Positions 43,737 through 52,545 of a DNA stretch of 58,007 nt are shown here, piece by piece (within the stretch, counting starts at the first letter, position 1; every line of letters begins with the position of its first letter). The DNA lies in assembly GCA_900540985.1 (NCBI GenBank), contig UQIC01000012.1, positions 1-58,007 on the forward strand. Reading direction: 5' to 3'. The position numbers and the translations under genes were made by a program. The DNA comes from an uncultured Collinsella sp. (GTDB lineage Bacteria > Actinomycetota > Coriobacteriia > Coriobacteriales > Coriobacteriaceae). The notes below the pieces were generated by a model, which was not told the origin of the DNA, did no database searches, and saw only the letters and a list, made by a program, of their open reading frames with translations.

Positions 43737-44933
43737 ATGACTCAGGCAAGGCAAGACGGCATCACGCTCAAGCAGTGGCTCCCGCTCATCGGACTCACCT
43801 GCTGCGCCTTCGTGTTCAACACGTCGGAGTTCATGCCCATCGGCCTTCTGACTGATATTGCCGCGTCGTTCTCGCTCACCGAGGCTCAGGCCGGCATCAT
43901 GATCTCGGTCTACGCCTGGGGCGTCATGCTGCTGTCGCTGCCGCTTATGGTGTTCGCTTCGCGCTTTGAGTTCAAGCGGATGCTGCTGGGCGTGCTGGCC
44001 GTGTTTTCGCTGGGCCAGTTTCTGTCCGCTGTGGCGCCGACTTATCCCATCCTGGTCTGTGCGCGCCTGGTGGTCGCTTGCGCACATGCCGTGTTCTGGT
44101 CGGTCGCTTCGATTATGGCCTCGCGCCTGGTCGACACGCGCCACGGGGCGCTCGCCATCAGCATGATCGCTACGGGCTCGTCCATCGCGCAGATCTTTGG
44201 TCTGCCCCTCGGTCGCGCTATTGGCTTGGCCGTGGGCTGGCGCATGACGTTTGCCGTGGTCGGGGTCCTCTCGGCCATCGCGGTCGTCTACCAGGCGACC
44301 GTGTTCCCGGCCATGCCGGCGGGCGAGCGTTTTACGCTCAAGCAGCTGCCCGAGCTGCTCAAGAACCCGTTCCTGATCGCGCTCTATGTGGTCACGGTGT
44401 TCATGGCGACCGGCTATTACGCGGGCTATAGCTATATCGAGCCGTTCCTGGCTCAGGTCGCGCATGTCGACGCAAGCGCCATCACCATGACGTTGACGGC
44501 GTTTGGCTGCTCTGGTCTGCTCGGAAGCTGGTTGTTTGGCCGCCTGTTCGATGGGCACCGTTTTCCGTTCCTTGCGATCACGCTCTCCGGAGTGCCGGTC
44601 GCCTTGCTACTTATGGGTCCTGCCGCGTCGTCGCTCACCGCGGTTCTTGCCGTTTGCGCGCTGTGGGGCTGCTGCGCCACGGCCTTTAACGTGGCGTTCC
44701 AGGCCGAGCTCATCAAGTACACGCCGGCGGACTCGTCGGCCGTCGCCATGTCGATCTTCTCGGGCCTGTTCAACCTCGGTATCGGCACGGGTACCGCGAT
44801 CGGCGGAGCCGTGGTTTCAGGCCCCGGTATCGCCTGGATCGGCTGCGCAGGTGGCGCAATCGCCGTCGTAGGCGTCATCCTCGCTATTACGGTGCTATTC
44901 CCGGCCATACGCCGCGCAAAGCCCGTCGCCTAA
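43737..44933 (+). CDS. MFS exporter (SotB/YdeA-like sugar or drug efflux family)
   Basis: The 398-residue protein has 12 hydrophobic segments. The N-terminal TM1 reads FVFNTSEFMPIGLLTDIA, a signature of the SotB/AraJ group; motif A-like FASRFEFKRMLLGV follows. SotB-type proteins export sugars or drugs. ATG 43737 is behind ATTGGAGA. The last 18 codons and the 3' hairpin recur at 52336-52487 with only synonymous changes, so the island downstream is inserted at this gene's 3' end. Confidence 0.85.
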   Translation: MTQARQDGITLKQWLPLIGLTCCAFVFNTSEFMPIGLLTDIAASFSLTEAQAGIMISVYAWGVMLLSLPLMVFASRFEFKRMLLGVLAVFSLGQFLSAVAPTYPILVCARLVVACAHAVFWSVASIMASRLVDTRHGALAISMIATGSSIAQIFGLPLGRAIGLAVGWRMTFAVVGVLSAIAVVYQATVFPAMPAGERFTLKQLPELLKNPFLIALYVVTVFMATGYYAGYSYIEPFLAQVAHVDASAITMTLTAFGCSGLLGSWLFGRLFDGHRFPFLAITLSGVPVALLLMGPAASSLTAVLAVCALWGCCATAFNVAFQAELIKYTPADSSAVAMSIFSGLFNLGIGTGTAIGGAVVSGPGIAWIGCAGGAIAVVGVILAITVLFPAIRRAKPVA

Positions 44934-45028
44934 TCACGTCCCCTCATCAGTTGCGGTGGAATAGTTCCTGTTTAAGGCCTCTGAAGGCCCAAGCAGGAAC
45001 TATTCCACCGCAACTTATTTTGGGGGAG
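44877..45028 (+). repeat. Island-flanking direct repeat, left copy
   Basis: This 152-bp stretch holds the last 18 codons and stop of the MFS gene plus the GTTGCGGTGGAATAG hairpin. It matches 52336-52487 without gaps at 143 of 152 positions. Eight of nine differences are third-codon positions that do not change the protein; one is in the loop. Confidence 0.85.
44950..45014 (+). repeat. Hairpin element with GTTGCGGTG-R-AATA arms, copy 2
   Basis: The arms 44950-44970 and 44994-45014 are perfect 21-bp reverse complements. The loop contains AAGGCCT and AAGGCCC. The tail ACTTATTTT could allow it to end MFS transcription. Confidence 0.75.
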
Positions 45029-45050
45029 AGGGTATAGGCTGGGCATGCGT

Positions 45051-45105
45051 ATAACAAAACTGAGGTCGCCCCGACGTTGTATTGGGACGACCTCACTTTT
45101 GTTAT
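45051..45105. terminator. Terminator of the island operon (possibly bidirectional)
   Basis: ATAACAAAACTGAGGTCG (45051-45068) with CCC pairs with GGG and CGACCTCACTTTTGTTAT (45084-45105) with two mismatches. On the minus strand it ends in AGTTTTGTTAT, directly after the last island gene. Confidence 0.75.
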
Positions 45106-45124
45106 CCGGTTGCTTGTGACTGGC

Positions 45125-45493
45125 CTAAAGCTCGTCTTGGGGGACGACGGCCGTAAGTTTTTCGTTTTCAAATACCGCAGCAAGCCCATGTTCGGGGTCA
45201 AAGCGATAGTTGCACATGAGTGCCGCTTTGCGAGTATCATCGCTTCGAAGTACCACAATGCTGGTCGGAATAACGTATCTAAAAATGTTTGTAATGGGGC
45301 CCTCGATCTGATCGCCGTTTCTTTCGAGGCAATAATCTTCAATCGCTTCCTTGCTGTCCTCAACGGTATTCCAGCTTGCAAGCAGGGTGTCCTTTGCTTC
45401 CTTTTGAATGTCGAGGACGCCTTGGTCCGAGTCGCACTCGTAATAGACGGGGAGCGAGAAATCCCTGCCCCACAGATTCATGCCGTTAGTCAT
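45125..45493 (-). CDS. Small protein, DUF6985-like, possible immunity partner of the WHH nuclease
   Basis: The 122-residue protein begins MTNGMNLWGRDFSLPVYYEC. It is acidic and has no signal peptide or membrane segment. Its pattern (LPVYYECDSDQGVLDIQKEA followed by WNTVEDSKEAIEDYCLE) recalls DUF6985, found beside toxin genes; I am not certain. Start ATG 45493 overlaps the nuclease stop by eight bases (ATGACTAA), the tight coupling typical of toxin-immunity pairs. As the last gene of the island operon it would protect the cell from the nuclease. This role is inferred. Confidence 0.55.
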   Translation of the reverse strand: MTNGMNLWGRDFSLPVYYECDSDQGVLDIQKEAKDTLLASWNTVEDSKEAIEDYCLERNGDQIEGPITNIFRYVIPTSIVVLRSDDTRKAALMCNYRFDPEHGLAAVFENEKLTAVVPQDEL

Positions 45494-46190
45494 CGAAGCC
45501 GCCAATCTGATTCAGTATGTTTTTGATTTCGCTTACGCCGCCGAGATGGCTGCACACCTTGTGAACTTCGGTCGGAACAAGAGAACACGTCTTCATATCA
45601 TTGTGCTCGTGCCAGGTGTACTCATTTGCCTCGCGCCATTTCTTGACATCCTGGTGCGTCCAATCATCTTTGCCATCGCGTTGCTCAAGGCTCCAAGCCT
45701 TTGCGCATTCAATGTCTGCTTTTTCATAGTTGCCGACAATGCGCTCGCCGTTTTCGCTGCTCAGCGAAAGCCTATGCTGGCTCATGCCTTGTATGGTTAC
45801 TTTCGCCTCAGAGATAGGGTTGAAGTCAGGAATTCCATCCTTGTAAATGATGCCCTCAAGACCTTTGTTTCGAAGAATCTCGCGGACCCTATCGGCTGTG
45901 GGAATAAACATCGACTCCCCTCGATCGCCCGACCATTTGCCATTGGGATTCTCCATGGTCGGCGTATGGCCTAGCCGTTCCTCATAAGTAGAAGGGTAGT
46001 CACACGATTCCACCGAGGATTCAATCAATTTGTCAGGATTGATGGAGTCCATGCGGTCGATATCGCTAGCTTCTGCTTTGGCTTCCTTTGATTCGGGGCA
46101 AATGAGCTTATCGGGATTGAACCCAAGTTTATCGCCTGGTTTGGGTTCGTCGATTTTCATTTGCGTGAACTCCATCAGCTTAAACTTCAT
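45486..46190 (-). CDS. WHH-type HNH/Endo VII nuclease (toxin-like)
   Basis: The 234-residue protein has a polymorphic-toxin style C-terminus. NGKWSGDRGESMFIPT (about 83-98) and GLEGIIYKDGIPDFNP (110-125) match the conserved pre-toxin motif. YTWHEHNDMKTCSLVPTEVH and then HLGG (191-218) match the WHH nuclease signature, with W193, H194, H196, H210 and H215. The second WHH histidine is at the +2 position with Glu between. No secretion signal, LXG, or PAAR domain is present. Its start overlaps the HerA stop in TAATG, so it is translated with it. It probably cuts DNA (family inference). Confidence 0.75.
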   Translation of the reverse strand: MKFKLMEFTQMKIDEPKPGDKLGFNPDKLICPESKEAKAEASDIDRMDSINPDKLIESSVESCDYPSTYEERLGHTPTMENPNGKWSGDRGESMFIPTADRVREILRNKGLEGIIYKDGIPDFNPISEAKVTIQGMSQHRLSLSSENGERIVGNYEKADIECAKAWSLEQRDGKDDWTHQDVKKWREANEYTWHEHNDMKTCSLVPTEVHKVCSHLGGVSEIKNILNQIGGFDD

Positions 46191-49100
46191 TAGCTCACCT
46201 CGCTATTCTCGTTCCAGTTGTGCCAATCAGAATATGCCTGGGTATCTTGCATTTGTAGATACAGGACATCGGTCATGATGCCTTGGATGATGGTCTGTCT
46301 GGTGCGGCTGTCGATATCGCGATCGATAGAGGACCTGAGTGCCGCATCCGCTGCCCTGGTCCATTGCTCGGCTTCATCGCTGCGCTCGCGTTCGTCGTCG
46401 ACTACTTTGGCAACGTTGGGAAACAGCGTACTCATTATGGGGCCCAGCTTGGTCATGCGCGGTTCGGTGGGTGGGTTTTGGACGGTGCGCAAGATCTTGA
46501 CCTTTGCAGATGCATCGATATGGAGACGGTCGAGCCGCTCTCGAATGCTATGCAGCTCCGCCTTGGTTCCAACACTGATTCCGTAGGCCAGCATGCGCGC
46601 TACGGCAAGGGCATCATCGCTCTGGTTGCTTGCGACATCGTCGATGGGGCGGCTGTACGTAAAGTGCTCGCCCTCGCCTGCTTTGGCGATCTTGCAGAGC
46701 ACCGGCTCAACCCAATCGTTTTGGTAAATGGCCGCAACGCCCTTAGGCAAGCGTGCCAGCTCGACGATCTGTTGGTCGTTGAGGTTGGCAGCGCGACCGG
46801 CGAGCTCGCGGTCCGAAAGATCGGGCAGGCGATGGATGATCTTGGTATTTGTGTTGCGAATGGCTGCCATATCGAGAAGTCCGGGCGCCTGGTCGGCGAT
46901 GATGAAGCCTTCGCCGTATGTGCGCATCTCGGCGATGGCATTTGAGATCATCTCGACGCTCTTGCCTGTCAGGTCGCCGCTCTCCGAGCCTTGGCTGCTC
47001 GACGATCGCTTAAGCAGGTTGTGCGCCTCTTCAAGCACGGTCAGATGGCGAAGTGGCTGGTTCATGCCCTTTTTCTCGGCCATGCGATGTTCTTGAAGTT
47101 TGAGTACAAGAAGACCCATGAGTAGGGATTTTGTTTCGGCGGAGCCAATGCGTGATAGATCGATGACTGTGTTGGCGTCAAAAAGCACGCTAGCATCGAC
47201 TTCGTTCGACGAAAGCATCATGCCGTTGAGCCCGTTGGTGAGCGAGTTGAGACGCGTGAGCAGCGACCCCTTGTAGGCGCCCTTATTTTCGGCATCGTAC
47301 TCGCTGGAGTCGAGAATCTCGCGGACGTTGCGGGCAACATCTGCAAAGCAGGGAAAGAGATCGGCTCCATACGGGTTATCAGAAGCGGCAAGATCCCATC
47401 CGCAGTCTTCGTATGATCTGGCGACAGCGTCTTTAAGGACGGCGGGCATGGCGGCGTACATGGGCCAGCAAACATTAAAGATCTCAACGAGTCGGTCGAG
47501 GTGCTCCAGCACATGGACGCCGGACGGGAAGCTAAAAGGATTGATGCGCAGGAGTGGCGTGAATTCTGGATTGGTTCCAAAGACGTTTACGTCTTCGCAG
47601 CCTCCATACACGTCCTTGTATTCGCCCTTGGCAGGTTCAATGACAAGGAATTCGATCTGTTGATCGAGTGCTTGGTCGAGGATACGGCAGACGGTATTGG
47701 TTTTTCCCGCACCCGTGCTGCCCGTAACAAAGGTGTGCGAGGCAAGTGAGTCCTTTGACAGGAACGTTTTGATGCGTTCCTCGCGATGCATATGGAAAAC
47801 CTTGCCTATGCAAAGGCCCTGCTGAGGCTGCGTACCATCGAACGTAGAGACGTTGCGCCCAAAAGAAGCGCATTCGATAACGGGCAACCCTGGGACGGAC
47901 TTCTTGGGAAAGTTGAGCGAATAGGCTAGCTCCTTGCCCGAAAGGGCAGTCGTTGCATCGACCGTTGCCGGATAGACCGAAAAGCTCGGATGTTGATCGA
48001 GCAGGGCGGGGGAGAGGGCAAAAGCAGGATGGCGCAAATCGCGAAGGTAGGAGCAGATTGCCGCGGCGTCGGCGCTTTGCTCTCCAAGGTCTCCGCGCCA
48101 GAGGTTTACTGCAGCCTGAGACATATAGGATTCTTTGCCCTGGGTGAGGGCGAGATAGGTGTGGGCAACGTTATTCGCGACGTTGTGGTCTTCTGATAGC
48201 ACGTAGGCGCAAAAGTCCCACATGCCGAGTGCCGAGGCAAGGTCGTAGCGTTTCATCTGCAGCTCAAGGATTTCGAGCGCGTGTTGGATGGAGTAGTTCT
48301 TAAACGTCTGCGTGATGCCTTCGTCGGCGCCGATGGTAGCGGTGACCGTGCTTGAGCGCGCGAACGATCCGCCAAAGTTGGCGCCAAGATTTACGGCCTG
48401 CGAAACGCCAGAAGTTACGGACGCTCCCTTAGAGACGGCCTTGCCAACGCCGCTGGTAACGGCTTTGCCGAGCGAGTTGGATATGGCTTTGCCGGTAGAT
48501 GAGCTTGTGCCTGTTGCCGTGGACGTGGAGTGCGACGAACCCTCCGTGTGACTTGCGGATACGCCTAAGTCAACGCCTCCGCTCGAGGACTCATTCCTGC
48601 CGTCGGTGACCGTATCCGTGATGCTTTCGGTCGATGTGGACGAGTCGGTTACGCTCTCGTTGCTCGATTCCGAGACCGACCCGTTTGTCGAGTCTGTCTC
48701 GTTGTAGTTTTGAGCAACAGCCTGATTGTTTCCCACCTGTCTGCCGGCGCTCACACCTGCATTGATGCCAATCGTCGCGGACGATCCGATGGAGTCGTTC
48801 TGGTGATATGTGTAGTTGGTCGTCCATGAGGCATAGGGCGTCAGCAGTGTGTGAAGCTCGGCGAGGCGGAGTTTACGCGATTCGATATCGTGAATCGGGG
48901 TTGCAAGCAGCACGATAGTGTAGTCTTCGCTCGGCCTGCCAGGCACAATGCCGTCAAGAACTTTCTCAATGGTTTGCGTGACGAACTTCTCGTTCTTTTC
49001 GGCTGGAATATTCGAAACGGCGGCAACCGAAGACGAGCGTCGATTGTCTAGACACGGAATGAGGCCGCGGTTGGCGGGTCCCACTTCGGAACCGGGGAAG

Positions 49101-49621
49101 TTGCCCCTCAAAGCATCCGACATGCGCCGGGAAAAATTATCGGCGTCGATGTTGTCGCGGGCATTGTCGCTGTTGACGACAGCGAGAAATACCTCGGTGC
49201 TTGCGCTAGTTCGATTAAAAACCAGCGCAATGTTGCAGTCTTCGTCAGAAAGAACGTCGTACACATTTACGAGCTTCTCGAGACTGTCCTCGTTGGGGTC
49301 GACGATCCACTTCGTGATATTCATGAAGCGGATGTTGTTGTCGGCGTTAAAGCCCGTGGGGTATTCGATAGAGGGGTCAATCGGCACGTATACATTTCGC
49401 AGCTGCGGCAGATAGGCGTTGTGAAGCTCAACGGCGGCAGTTGCCAAGAGCCGATTGGTGAGCTCGACAGCTTGCTCGTCTGCCGGATTCGGCTTTTCTG
49501 ACAAGTATGCCGTTCGCTTTTTGTTGACCTCATCGAGTTGGGAGCTGCTGAGTACCGAGACGGTTGCGACCGCGTTGCCGGCTTTATCGGCAGCGCGCAT
49601 AATCGCGTTTTTGATGCCCAT
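46190..49621 (-). CDS. HerA/FtsK-type ATPase with Ser/Thr/Gly-rich insert
   Basis: The 1143-residue protein has three parts. Residues 1-300 form an N-terminal domain of no family I recognise. Residues about 305-430 are a low-complexity stretch of Ser, Thr, Gly and Asn with short glycine-spaced repeats (ISNSLGKAVTSGVGKAVSKG). The C-terminal part is a P-loop ATPase: Walker A TGSTGAGKTNTVCRIL near 631, LVIEPAKGEYKDVY, Walker B LTVLEEAHNLL near 861, and DQAPGLLDMAAIRNTNTKII. This order fits the HerA/VirB4/FtsK group of hexameric motors. GGAAGGAA precedes the ATG, 9 bases after the dynamin-like gene. The substrate (DNA or protein) is unknown. Confidence 0.78.
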   Translation of the reverse strand: MGIKNAIMRAADKAGNAVATVSVLSSSQLDEVNKKRTAYLSEKPNPADEQAVELTNRLLATAAVELHNAYLPQLRNVYVPIDPSIEYPTGFNADNNIRFMNITKWIVDPNEDSLEKLVNVYDVLSDEDCNIALVFNRTSASTEVFLAVVNSDNARDNIDADNFSRRMSDALRGNFPGSEVGPANRGLIPCLDNRRSSSVAAVSNIPAEKNEKFVTQTIEKVLDGIVPGRPSEDYTIVLLATPIHDIESRKLRLAELHTLLTPYASWTTNYTYHQNDSIGSSATIGINAGVSAGRQVGNNQAVAQNYNETDSTNGSVSESSNESVTDSSTSTESITDTVTDGRNESSSGGVDLGVSASHTEGSSHSTSTATGTSSSTGKAISNSLGKAVTSGVGKAVSKGASVTSGVSQAVNLGANFGGSFARSSTVTATIGADEGITQTFKNYSIQHALEILELQMKRYDLASALGMWDFCAYVLSEDHNVANNVAHTYLALTQGKESYMSQAAVNLWRGDLGEQSADAAAICSYLRDLRHPAFALSPALLDQHPSFSVYPATVDATTALSGKELAYSLNFPKKSVPGLPVIECASFGRNVSTFDGTQPQQGLCIGKVFHMHREERIKTFLSKDSLASHTFVTGSTGAGKTNTVCRILDQALDQQIEFLVIEPAKGEYKDVYGGCEDVNVFGTNPEFTPLLRINPFSFPSGVHVLEHLDRLVEIFNVCWPMYAAMPAVLKDAVARSYEDCGWDLAASDNPYGADLFPCFADVARNVREILDSSEYDAENKGAYKGSLLTRLNSLTNGLNGMMLSSNEVDASVLFDANTVIDLSRIGSAETKSLLMGLLVLKLQEHRMAEKKGMNQPLRHLTVLEEAHNLLKRSSSSQGSESGDLTGKSVEMISNAIAEMRTYGEGFIIADQAPGLLDMAAIRNTNTKIIHRLPDLSDRELAGRAANLNDQQIVELARLPKGVAAIYQNDWVEPVLCKIAKAGEGEHFTYSRPIDDVASNQSDDALAVARMLAYGISVGTKAELHSIRERLDRLHIDASAKVKILRTVQNPPTEPRMTKLGPIMSTLFPNVAKVVDDERERSDEAEQWTRAADAALRSSIDRDIDSRTRQTIIQGIMTDVLYLQMQDTQAYSDWHNWNENSEVS

Positions 49622-49630
49622 ACGATCGGC

Positions 49631-52213
49631 CTATTCCTTCCAATTAATGACGCGCGCAATGTACTCTCTTCGATTATTGAGCGTCTCGAGTTTTGCCTCG
49701 AGGGCGTTGATCTCCGCGGTTTGCCTGTTGATGTCTTCGACATGGCCGTGGAGCACCGGGTTGTAGTCGGTGATATTGCTCGTAATTTGGCCGAGCAACT
49801 CGTTGAGCCATTCGGTAAAGCCGTAGGTATGCTCGCGCTCTGTTTCGGCGCGTGCTTCGCAGAAACACCGTGAGATTTCGCGGTTGAATTTGTCTTCGAC
49901 TTTCCTAAGCAAAAGCTTGTCGGATTTAAAGATGACACGGTCCATGAGCTTCAGTTCGGTAAAGTCTGCCTTGCTGAAAATGGGGCCCTTTGTCTTATCG
50001 AGCGCGAGGCCACGATATTTAAGAATGATATCGCCGACCTCTTGGCGCTTCTCTTCGGAAAGAGGATTGTCACTGCTGGTAGCGATGCGATAGAGGGCAT
50101 CGCGGCTATGCTCCGCACAATTCTTCCAATAGCTTTGCGACAGCTCATCGATGGTCTGAGCTATTTGCTCGGTACATTCGTCATAGTGATTGATGACCTC
50201 GTTAAAGAGTTGGTCGGCGGCATCTTTGTCGGCTGTTTTTTCGGCGGCCTTTGCATCGGATCTTTTGTGAAATGCATCGGTTATGTCATCGCAAAGACCC
50301 TTGCCAACGTCCGCAAGGCCACCCGTTGGACAAGGTTCACTATCCTTTTGCGCATTGACCTGGCTTCCCTTTATGGAGTCGCCGAGCCTATTGAAGAAGT
50401 TGGGTGCAATCGAATCAAACGCTTTCGCTGCCGCGATTGAGCGTTTTGAGTACTCGAGCCCCTCTCGCTTTTCCTCGGTAATGGCGTTTTGGCGTGCCTG
50501 GAGCGCATCAAGACTGGTCTCCCATTGTTTGGCCGAAACCCTCTTGTCGATTGTTTCCCCATAGCTTGCCGAAGCATCCTCCTTTGTATGCTCCTTGCAG
50601 GCTTCGAGCTGATCGATAAGAGCGCGCTTATCCTCTTCGAGTTCGGCTTCTCGCTGCGCTTTCTTTTGTTCAAGGTCGGTTTTCTTGTCGGCAATCTCTT
50701 CTTCGGTTATGCCGACAATTCTTTGCAGAAGTGATTCCGATCTGCTGCATTTGTTATATGCGGAGTACCGTTCGGCAAACAGGCGTATTTCGTTCTCGAT
50801 GCAAAAGAGTCCGCTATTGGCAAGAAGGAGGTCCTTGCAAGCCTCGGATTCGCGATTGGTTCTGCGCGAGATCTGTCCCGGAAGGATATCGTAACGGTAG
50901 AGCGTTTTGTAGAAGCGGCTTGTCGGGTCGGTGTATTTACGCTGCTGGTCTTCGAATCTTTCGGCATAGTTGTCGCTTATAAACTCGCCGGAGTTCTTTG
51001 AGCCTAAGCCGAGGATGGAAGAAACAAAGTAGATACCTTGACCATAGAGCCTGGACGGAATGAACTGGCGCATGATGTCTGAGACTCGTTCGTCGTCAAA
51101 CCCGCCTTTGGGAAGGTCGGCGGAATCCGCCTTGTTGACTACGATCATGGCAAAGCGTTCATCGATTGCGGGGATCTCCTTTATTTCGTTGGAGAGGTTC
51201 TCGTTGTCTTTCGTGTCGAGTGTGGTGTACTCGGCAACGAAAATGGGAAGACCGTTCGAGAGGCCTTCCATGGCTTGTTTGAGCACTCGGGCGTGATCGA
51301 CGTTGGAGGCAGAGTTTGACCCCGGGGTGTCAAAGATGACAAACTCCCTGTCGTGAGGCCATGGATCGGTATCGCTAAAGGGCACTTCGATTCTGATCAG
51401 ATCGGAGATGGTCCGGTCGTCTTCATCGGCATGGTATGAGTTAAGAACCTTGAGGACGCTGTTCATATGAGAGGCCATGCCGGGCATGGAGTCGGCGACT
51501 TTGGCCGCGATCTTGTCGTATAGGGGCTCCCCCACAAGCTCTTTGTTTTCCATGAGGCCATCAAGATCAAAGCGCAGCAAGAACCGCCTGCTGCCACAGG
51601 AGAATTGAACCATCGCGCGATCTCGGTCTTTTGAACGTTTGATTTGAAATATGCGGGCCGTTACAGGCTCGTCGCCGCTGGGAAGGATCTCCATGCCAAT
51701 GAGGGCGTTGATGAGCGTCGATTTGCCTGCACTATAGTTGCCGAGCACACACAGCGGGATGATGTCGCTCGAGACATCGGTGAACTTCCTAATTTGCTCA
51801 GAGACTTTTGTTCGCTCGGAGACTGCTTCGTCTACAAGCCCCTGGATTTCTCTGAAGACTTCGACAATTTCCGGCAAGACGTCACGGGCGTTTGATAGAT
51901 AGCGCTCGTCTCGTATGACCTCGTATGTGTTGGCACGTGGCCCTTCGGTGCAGATGGCGAGCAACTCCTGCCATTCGTCGTCTGCTCCTTCAAAATGCAA
52001 TTCAATTTTGTCGCCACCACCAAACTCTTTGGCGAGGATGTCGATGATCTCTTCGGCCTTAAAGGGGAAGAAACCATTAACGATCTTCGTGCTATGGAGC
52101 GCGCTATTGGGATTTGTAGATGTCGTTATTTCTTGCCAACCGTTATCCCATCGGAAGAACCGAACAATTTCTTGATATGGATTGCTGACGATCTTGATTT
52201 TAATGTCTGCCAT
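49631..52213 (-). CDS. Dynamin-like GTPase
   Basis: The 860-residue protein has a dynamin-type G domain: G1 GNYSAGKSTLINALIG near residue 157, a G2 threonine in EPVTARIFQI, G3 IFDTPGSNS near 291 and G4 VNKAD near 357. The N-terminal 130 residues form an extra domain of unknown type. From about 505 the chain is helical and charged (DLEQKKAQREAELEEDKRAL), with coiled-coil character and again at the C-terminus. Bacterial dynamins shape membranes, and several act in phage defence. The gene leads the island operon; no membrane helix is evident. Confidence 0.8.
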   Translation of the reverse strand: MADIKIKIVSNPYQEIVRFFRWDNGWQEITTSTNPNSALHSTKIVNGFFPFKAEEIIDILAKEFGGGDKIELHFEGADDEWQELLAICTEGPRANTYEVIRDERYLSNARDVLPEIVEVFREIQGLVDEAVSERTKVSEQIRKFTDVSSDIIPLCVLGNYSAGKSTLINALIGMEILPSGDEPVTARIFQIKRSKDRDRAMVQFSCGSRRFLLRFDLDGLMENKELVGEPLYDKIAAKVADSMPGMASHMNSVLKVLNSYHADEDDRTISDLIRIEVPFSDTDPWPHDREFVIFDTPGSNSASNVDHARVLKQAMEGLSNGLPIFVAEYTTLDTKDNENLSNEIKEIPAIDERFAMIVVNKADSADLPKGGFDDERVSDIMRQFIPSRLYGQGIYFVSSILGLGSKNSGEFISDNYAERFEDQQRKYTDPTSRFYKTLYRYDILPGQISRRTNRESEACKDLLLANSGLFCIENEIRLFAERYSAYNKCSRSESLLQRIVGITEEEIADKKTDLEQKKAQREAELEEDKRALIDQLEACKEHTKEDASASYGETIDKRVSAKQWETSLDALQARQNAITEEKREGLEYSKRSIAAAKAFDSIAPNFFNRLGDSIKGSQVNAQKDSEPCPTGGLADVGKGLCDDITDAFHKRSDAKAAEKTADKDAADQLFNEVINHYDECTEQIAQTIDELSQSYWKNCAEHSRDALYRIATSSDNPLSEEKRQEVGDIILKYRGLALDKTKGPIFSKADFTELKLMDRVIFKSDKLLLRKVEDKFNREISRCFCEARAETEREHTYGFTEWLNELLGQITSNITDYNPVLHGHVEDINRQTAEINALEAKLETLNNRREYIARVINWKE

Positions 52214-52335
52214 CGTTCTACTACCTTTAGTAGATCAGGTGTGGGAATATGCCGCCTTCATCATAGGATAGCCGCCCGTGCGGACACCCCTCTATTCGCT
52301 CAGCGGCATCTCAGCGGTACCGTTTATTTGGCAAG

Positions 52336-52487
52336 ATCCTCGCCATCACCGTACTGTTCCCAGCCATCCGCCGCGCCAAGCCCGTCGCCTAATCACGTCC
52401 CCTCATCAGTTGCGGTGGAATAGTTCCTGTTTAAGGCCTCTGAAGGCCCAGGCAGGAACTATTCCACCGCAACTTATTTTGGGGGAG
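52336..52487 (+). repeat. Island-flanking direct repeat, right copy, with MFS C-terminus remnant
   Basis: Positions 52336-52392 encode ILAITVLFPAIRRAKPVA and stop, the exact C-terminus of the MFS exporter, with no start codon or upstream gene part. The following 95 bp match the region after the MFS stop with one difference. The 120 bp to the left (52214-52335) hold only the promoter side of the dynamin-like gene. Confidence 0.85.
52409..52473 (+). repeat. Hairpin element with GTTGCGGTG-R-AATA arms, copy 3
   Basis: The arms 52409-52429 and 52453-52473 are perfect 21-bp reverse complements, identical to those at 44950. One loop base differs. Confidence 0.75.
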
Positions 52488-52545
52488 GGGATGCACGGCA
52501 GGCATACAATGGATGGCGTTGTGTTGAGCTTACCGGGAGGCTGTT

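Noticed and set aside
45029..52335. The island as an insertion sequence or phage remnant
   Set aside because: No transposase, integrase or phage structural gene can be read on either strand; the flanking repeats are gene copies, not short target duplications.
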